A model generated the notes under the pieces. The model saw only the letters and a list, made by a program, of their open reading frames with translations, was not told where the DNA came from and did no database searches. The position numbers and the translations under genes were made by a program. 9,167 bases of DNA from Actinomycetota bacterium. GTDB lineage: Bacteria; Actinomycetota; Thermoleophilia; Gaiellales; Gaiellaceae. The stretch lies in the NCBI GenBank assembly GCA_019236545.1, contig JAFAIV010000421.1, positions 1-9,167 of the forward strand, read 5' to 3'. Below, piece after piece: positions 6,973 to 9,167 of the stretch (position 1 is its first letter; each line of letters starts with the position of its first letter).

Positions 6973-7338
6973 CTACAGAGGAGCGGCGAGTGCGTCGTCC
7001 GCAGAATCGTGCAACGCGAAGTGGCGGTCGAGCCCGGAGACCTCGAGCGCGCGCCGCGTGGCGAGCCTCGTGCCCGCGAGCATGAAGCCGCGGCGGTTCG
7101 CGAGCTTCGAGCGCGCCTCGATCAGGACGCCCAGCGCGGTCGAGTCGATGAACTGCACCTGGGCCAGGTCGACGACGAGCCGCTCGGGCTCCTCGGCGCA
7201 CGCCTCGAGCAGCGCGGCCCGCACCTGGTCGGCGTTGTAGAGGTCGAGCTCGCCCCCGAGGCGGACGACGACGGCGGCGTCGACCCGGTCCACCGAGACG
7301 ACGGCAGGCTCGCGCTCGCCGGGTTGCGGATGACGCAT
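6973..7338 (-). CDS. STAS-domain anti-sigma-factor antagonist (SpoIIAA/RsbV type)
   Basis: The 121-residue protein is a stand-alone STAS domain: a beta strand (DAAVVVRLGGELDLYNADQV, 20-39), a helix, LVVDLAQVQFID (54-65), the helix-capping STALGVLIEARSKL (66-79) and FMLAGT (85-90). Ser66 follows the conserved Asp65 and is at the position phosphorylated by the partner anti-sigma kinase in SpoIIAA/RsbV. In that scheme the unphosphorylated form binds the kinase and frees a sigma factor. No kinase or sigma gene is in this window, so the partner must be elsewhere. I chose the ATG at 7338 because GAGGAG lies just upstream (7347-7342) and residues before it do not look like STAS sequence; the frame stays open further up (GTG 7356). 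It is first in a unit with the aminopeptidase, lipoprotein and propeller genes and divergent from hpnC. Fold call is firm; the regulatory target is unknown. Confidence 0.9.
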   Translation of the reverse strand: MRHPQPGEREPAVVSVDRVDAAVVVRLGGELDLYNADQVRAALLEACAEEPERLVVDLAQVQFIDSTALGVLIEARSKLANRRGFMLAGTRLATRRALEVSGLDRHFALHDSADDALAAPL

Positions 7339-7400
7339 CCTCTCCTCGTCCCCCACCCGCCGGGGATTGAACCAGAGCAGGGCTTGCCGCGGCTGTGACA
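7339..7400. promoter_or_regulatory. Divergent intergenic region between the STAS unit and hpnC
   Basis: This 62-bp gap separates two oppositely directed starts, so at least the STAS-led unit and the hpn unit should take promoters from it or from the first codons of the neighbouring gene. I could not find a convincing -35/-10 pair in either direction. TTGAAC at 7367-7372 (plus strand) resembles a -35, but no -10-like hexamer lies 16-18 nt after it. The role is inferred only from gene orientation. Confidence 0.4.
7342..7347 (-). promoter_or_regulatory. Ribosome binding site that decides the STAS start
   Basis: On the minus strand the sequence GACGAGGAGAGG runs directly into the ATG at 7338. 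The GAGGAG core is 3 nt from the start, or GAGG is 5 nt away, which is short but workable. It favours this ATG over the upstream in-frame GTG at 7356. Confidence 0.55.
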
Positions 7401-8216
7401 ATGGGGAACGTGGAGGTCGCCGAGGTCGCCGCGCGCGCCGCGGGGGAGAACTTCCCCGTCGGCTCGTTCCTCTTCCCGCGGGCGCTGCGCCCGCACATCC
7501 GCGCGCTCTATTGCTACGCGCGCCTCGTCGACGAGCTCGGCGACTCCTATGACGGCGACCGCCTCGCGGCGCTCGACGAGCTCGAGCGGGAGGTGGACGC
7601 GACCTTCCGCGGCGAGCCGACGTGGCCGGTGCTCCGGAACGTCCAGCCGACCGTGCGCGAGTTCGACCTGCCGCGCGAGCCGTTCCTGCGCCTGATCGAG
7701 GCGAACCGGATGGATCAGCGCATCACGGCGTACGAGACGTGGGCCGACGTGAAGCACTACTGCGTCCACTCGGCCGACCCGTGCGGCCGGCTCGTCCTCG
7801 GCGTCCTGCGGCTGCTCGGCGACGAGCGGCTGGTGGCGGCGAGCGACGACGTCTGTACCGGGCTCCAGCTCGTCAACTTCCTCCAGGACGTGCCGCGCGA
7901 CCTCGAGCTCGGACGCGTCTACATGCCGCAGGAGGACCTGCGCCGCTTCGGGAGCCCGCCGCTCGACCGGCCCTCGCCGGAGCTTCGGGAGCTGCTGCGC
8001 TTCGAGTCCGCCCGGGCGGCCGCGCTGCTCTCGGCCGGCGAGACGCTTCGGGTCGGGATCGGCGGCCGGCTCGGGCGGGCCGTCCACCTGTTCGCGCGCG
8101 GCGGCCTCGCCGCCCTCGCGGCGCTCGACGAGGCCGACTGGGACGTCTTCACGCGGCGTCCGAAGCCGTCGCGCGCGCGGCTCGCGCGTGAGGCCGCGCT
8201 CGTCCTGGTGCGATGA
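7401..8216 (+). CDS. hpnC: Squalene synthase HpnC (hydroxysqualene-forming head-to-head prenyl synthase family)
   Basis: This 271-residue protein belongs to the squalene/phytoene synthase family. In the HpnCDE route HpnC converts presqualene diphosphate to hydroxysqualene. It has the ENFPVGSFLFP signature near the N-terminus (16-26), a first Asp-rich motif DELGD (44-48) after LYCYARLV, HSADPCGRLVLGVLRLLG (123-140), and a second Asp-rich motif DVPRD (163-167) within QLVNFLQDVPRDLELGRVYMP. The two motifs bind Mg-diphosphate. ENFPV and the DVPRD form point to HpnC rather than phytoene synthase CrtB. Length fits. The start is not certain: ATG 7401 is used here, but GTG 7395 (two residues longer) and GTG 7410 are in frame and none has a good ribosome site, so leaderless expression is possible. 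Its TGA overlaps the hpnD ATG by 4 nt. The protein is expected to be cytosolic or peripheral at the membrane. Confidence 0.9.
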   Translation: MGNVEVAEVAARAAGENFPVGSFLFPRALRPHIRALYCYARLVDELGDSYDGDRLAALDELEREVDATFRGEPTWPVLRNVQPTVREFDLPREPFLRLIEANRMDQRITAYETWADVKHYCVHSADPCGRLVLGVLRLLGDERLVAASDDVCTGLQLVNFLQDVPRDLELGRVYMPQEDLRRFGSPPLDRPSPELRELLRFESARAAALLSAGETLRVGIGGRLGRAVHLFARGGLAALAALDEADWDVFTRRPKPSRARLAREAALVLVR

Positions 8217-9040
8217 GCGTCGCGGTCGAGCAGGCCTACGCCGAGGTCGAGCGCGTGACCCGGCGCGAGGCGAAGAACTTCGCCTACGGGATCATGGTGC
8301 TGCCGCGTCCTAAGCGGCGGGCGATCGCTGCGATCTACGCCTACGCGCGCCGCGTCGACGACATCGCCGACGGCGACCTCCCGCTCGAACGCAAGCGCGA
8401 CGAGCTGGAGGCGCTCCGCGCCTCGCTCGCCGACCCCGCCCCGACCGAGCCGATGCTCGTCGCGCTCGCCGACGCGCGCTCGCGCTACGCGATCCCCGAA
8501 GCCGCGCTCTCCGCGCTCGTCGACGGCGGGCTCCAGGACACGACGCAGGCCCGCTACGCCGACTTCGACGACCTCCGCGGCTACTGCGAGAAGGTCGCCG
8601 GCGCCGTCGGCCTCGCCTGCCTCCCGGTCTACGGCTCGGACGACACGGAGCGCGCCCGCACCCTCGGCATCGCGCTGCAGCTGATCAACATCTGCCGCGA
8701 CGTCCGCGAGGACTGGGAGCTCGACCGCGTCTACCTGCCGCAGGACGAGCTCGCCGCCCACGAGGTCTCCGAGGACGACCTCGCCCACGGCCGCCTCACG
8801 CCGCAGTGGCGGTCGCTGATGGCCTTCCAGGCGGAGCGCGCCCGCGCGCACCTGGCGGAGGGCCTACGCCTGCTCGACTCGCTCGACCGTCGCAGCGCCC
8901 TATGCGTCGGCACGTTCGCGGAGCTCTACCGCGCCACGCTCGACCGCATCGAGGCCAACGGCTGGGACGTCTTCGGCGAGAAGACGCGTCTCTCGACGCC
9001 CGCAAAGCTCGCCGTGGTGGCGAGGGGGCTATGGCGATGA
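8213..9040 (+). CDS. hpnD: Presqualene diphosphate synthase HpnD
   Basis: The 275-residue protein is a second, divergent member of the squalene/phytoene synthase family and should condense two farnesyl diphosphates to presqualene diphosphate, the step before HpnC. Diagnostic segments are FAYGIMVLPRPKRRAIAAIYAYARRVDDIAD (23-53) with the first Asp motif D49-x3-D53, the YCEKVAGAVGLACLPVYG stretch (124-141), and LQLINICRDVREDWELDRVYLPQDEL (155-180) with the second Asp motif D163VRED167. The DVRED form and the KVAGAVG segment match HpnD and CrtB-type enzymes that make the cyclopropyl intermediate. The ATGA overlap with hpnC indicates coupled translation, and no separate ribosome site is visible. 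The C-terminus (WDVFGEKTRLSTPAKLAVVARGLWR) parallels that of hpnC (WDVFTRRPKPSRARLA), consistent with ancient tandem duplication. A phytoene synthase function is the main alternative, but the order hpnC-hpnD followed by a flavin oxidoreductase favours squalene. Confidence 0.9.
   Translation: MSVAVEQAYAEVERVTRREAKNFAYGIMVLPRPKRRAIAAIYAYARRVDDIADGDLPLERKRDELEALRASLADPAPTEPMLVALADARSRYAIPEAALSALVDGGLQDTTQARYADFDDLRGYCEKVAGAVGLACLPVYGSDDTERARTLGIALQLINICRDVREDWELDRVYLPQDELAAHEVSEDDLAHGRLTPQWRSLMAFQAERARAHLAEGLRLLDSLDRRSALCVGTFAELYRATLDRIEANGWDVFGEKTRLSTPAKLAVVARGLWR
9022..9028 (+). promoter_or_regulatory. Ribosome binding site of hpnE
   Basis: The purine run GAGGGGG lies 8 nt before the ATG at 9037 but only 2 nt before an in-frame ATG at 9031. 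Spacing therefore selects 9037, which also overlaps the hpnD stop in the same ATGA arrangement as hpnC/hpnD. Confidence 0.6.
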
Positions 9041-9167
9041 GAGCCGTCGTCGTCGGCGGAGGCCTCGCCGGCCTCGCGGCCGCGCTCGACCTGGTCGACG
9101 CCGGGCACGACGTGACGGTGCTCGAGGCGCGTCCGACTCTCGGCGGCGCCGTCCAGACGCTCCCCGA
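9037..9167 (+). CDS. hpnE: N-terminus of FAD-dependent hydroxysqualene dehydroxylase HpnE (3' truncated)
   Basis: Only 43 full codons are in the window. They encode a Rossmann FAD-binding start: VVVGGGLAGLAAALDLVDAG with G7-x-G9-x2-G12, then VTVLEARPTLGG with Glu30, the residue that usually contacts the adenosine ribose, and a GG pair (36-37). This is the N-terminus of the amine oxidase/phytoene desaturase-like flavoprotein superfamily. Following hpnC-hpnD with a 4-nt overlap, it is most likely HpnE, which reduces hydroxysqualene to squalene. From sequence alone a carotenoid desaturase (CrtI-type) cannot be excluded because the substrate-binding part is beyond the edge. It is read from ATG 9037, not ATG 9031, on ribosome-site spacing. 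Confidence 0.82.
   Translation, partial: MRAVVVGGGLAGLAAALDLVDAGHDVTVLEARPTLGGAVQTLP

Noticed and set aside
5825..7240. A 471-codon plus-strand frame opposite the aminopeptidase and STAS genes
   Set aside because: Arg/Ala/Glu/Val-rich shadow with no recognisable domain; the minus strand shows clear M29 and STAS motifs.
7354..7378. A GGTTC...GGGT pair on the minus strand resembling a stress-sigma (SigF/SigB-like) promoter before the STAS gene
   Set aside because: The spacing between the two boxes is about 10 nt, too short for that promoter type.
7386..7393. 8-bp palindrome GCCGCGGC upstream of hpnC as a possible operator
   Set aside because: Short GC palindromes of this kind are common in such DNA and no second copy is nearby.
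6962..7498. N-terminal extension of the aminopeptidase frame up to 7498
   Set aside because: The extra residues are Arg/Ala-rich, overlap the STAS gene in another frame, and precede a typical family N-terminus at the GTG 6961.

Overview
The window is very GC-rich bacterial DNA with dense, short-gapped genes, GTG and CTG starts alongside ATG, and strong GC bias at third codon positions. The gene styles (secreted glycosidase with a small C-terminal beta domain, bifunctional PBP, STAS anti-sigma antagonist, M29 aminopeptidase, hpnC-hpnD-hpnE) fit a high-GC actinobacterium, most likely class Thermoleophilia (Gaiella/Solirubrobacter-like). That assignment is inference from protein style, not from a marker gene. 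No rRNA, tRNA, CRISPR, insertion sequence or phage gene is visible, and no gene-free stretch exceeds about 65 bases.

Left block, plus strand (2-3951): the 3' end of a secreted glycoside hydrolase-like gene; a strong GC stem-loop at 413-456; a bifunctional class A penicillin-binding protein (435-2486); and, 10 nt later, a phospholipase D/cardiolipin synthase-like protein with two intact HKD motifs (2497-3951). The last two are probably co-transcribed and act on the cell envelope.

Middle block, minus strand (7338 down to 3926): a tightly packed four-gene unit read right to left. It holds a STAS-domain anti-sigma-factor antagonist, an M29 metallo-aminopeptidase, a small lipoprotein that appears to start at a CTG overlapping the preceding stop codon, and a membrane-anchored BNR/sialidase-fold protein. 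Its last gene converges on the phospholipase gene, and the two 3' ends overlap by 26 bp.

Right block, plus strand (7401-9167): hpnC, hpnD and the start of hpnE, coupled by 4-nt stop/start overlaps. Together these would convert two farnesyl diphosphates to squalene through presqualene diphosphate and hydroxysqualene, the entry to hopanoid synthesis. The cluster is cut by the window edge. It starts divergently from the STAS gene, with about 60 bp between the two starts.

I see no clear case for a wholly new system. The points most worth a second look are the hairpin that encloses the PBP start codon, the CTG-started lipoprotein of unknown family, the composition of the STAS-led operon, the convergent coding overlap, and the paired cysteines in the PBP transpeptidase domain.
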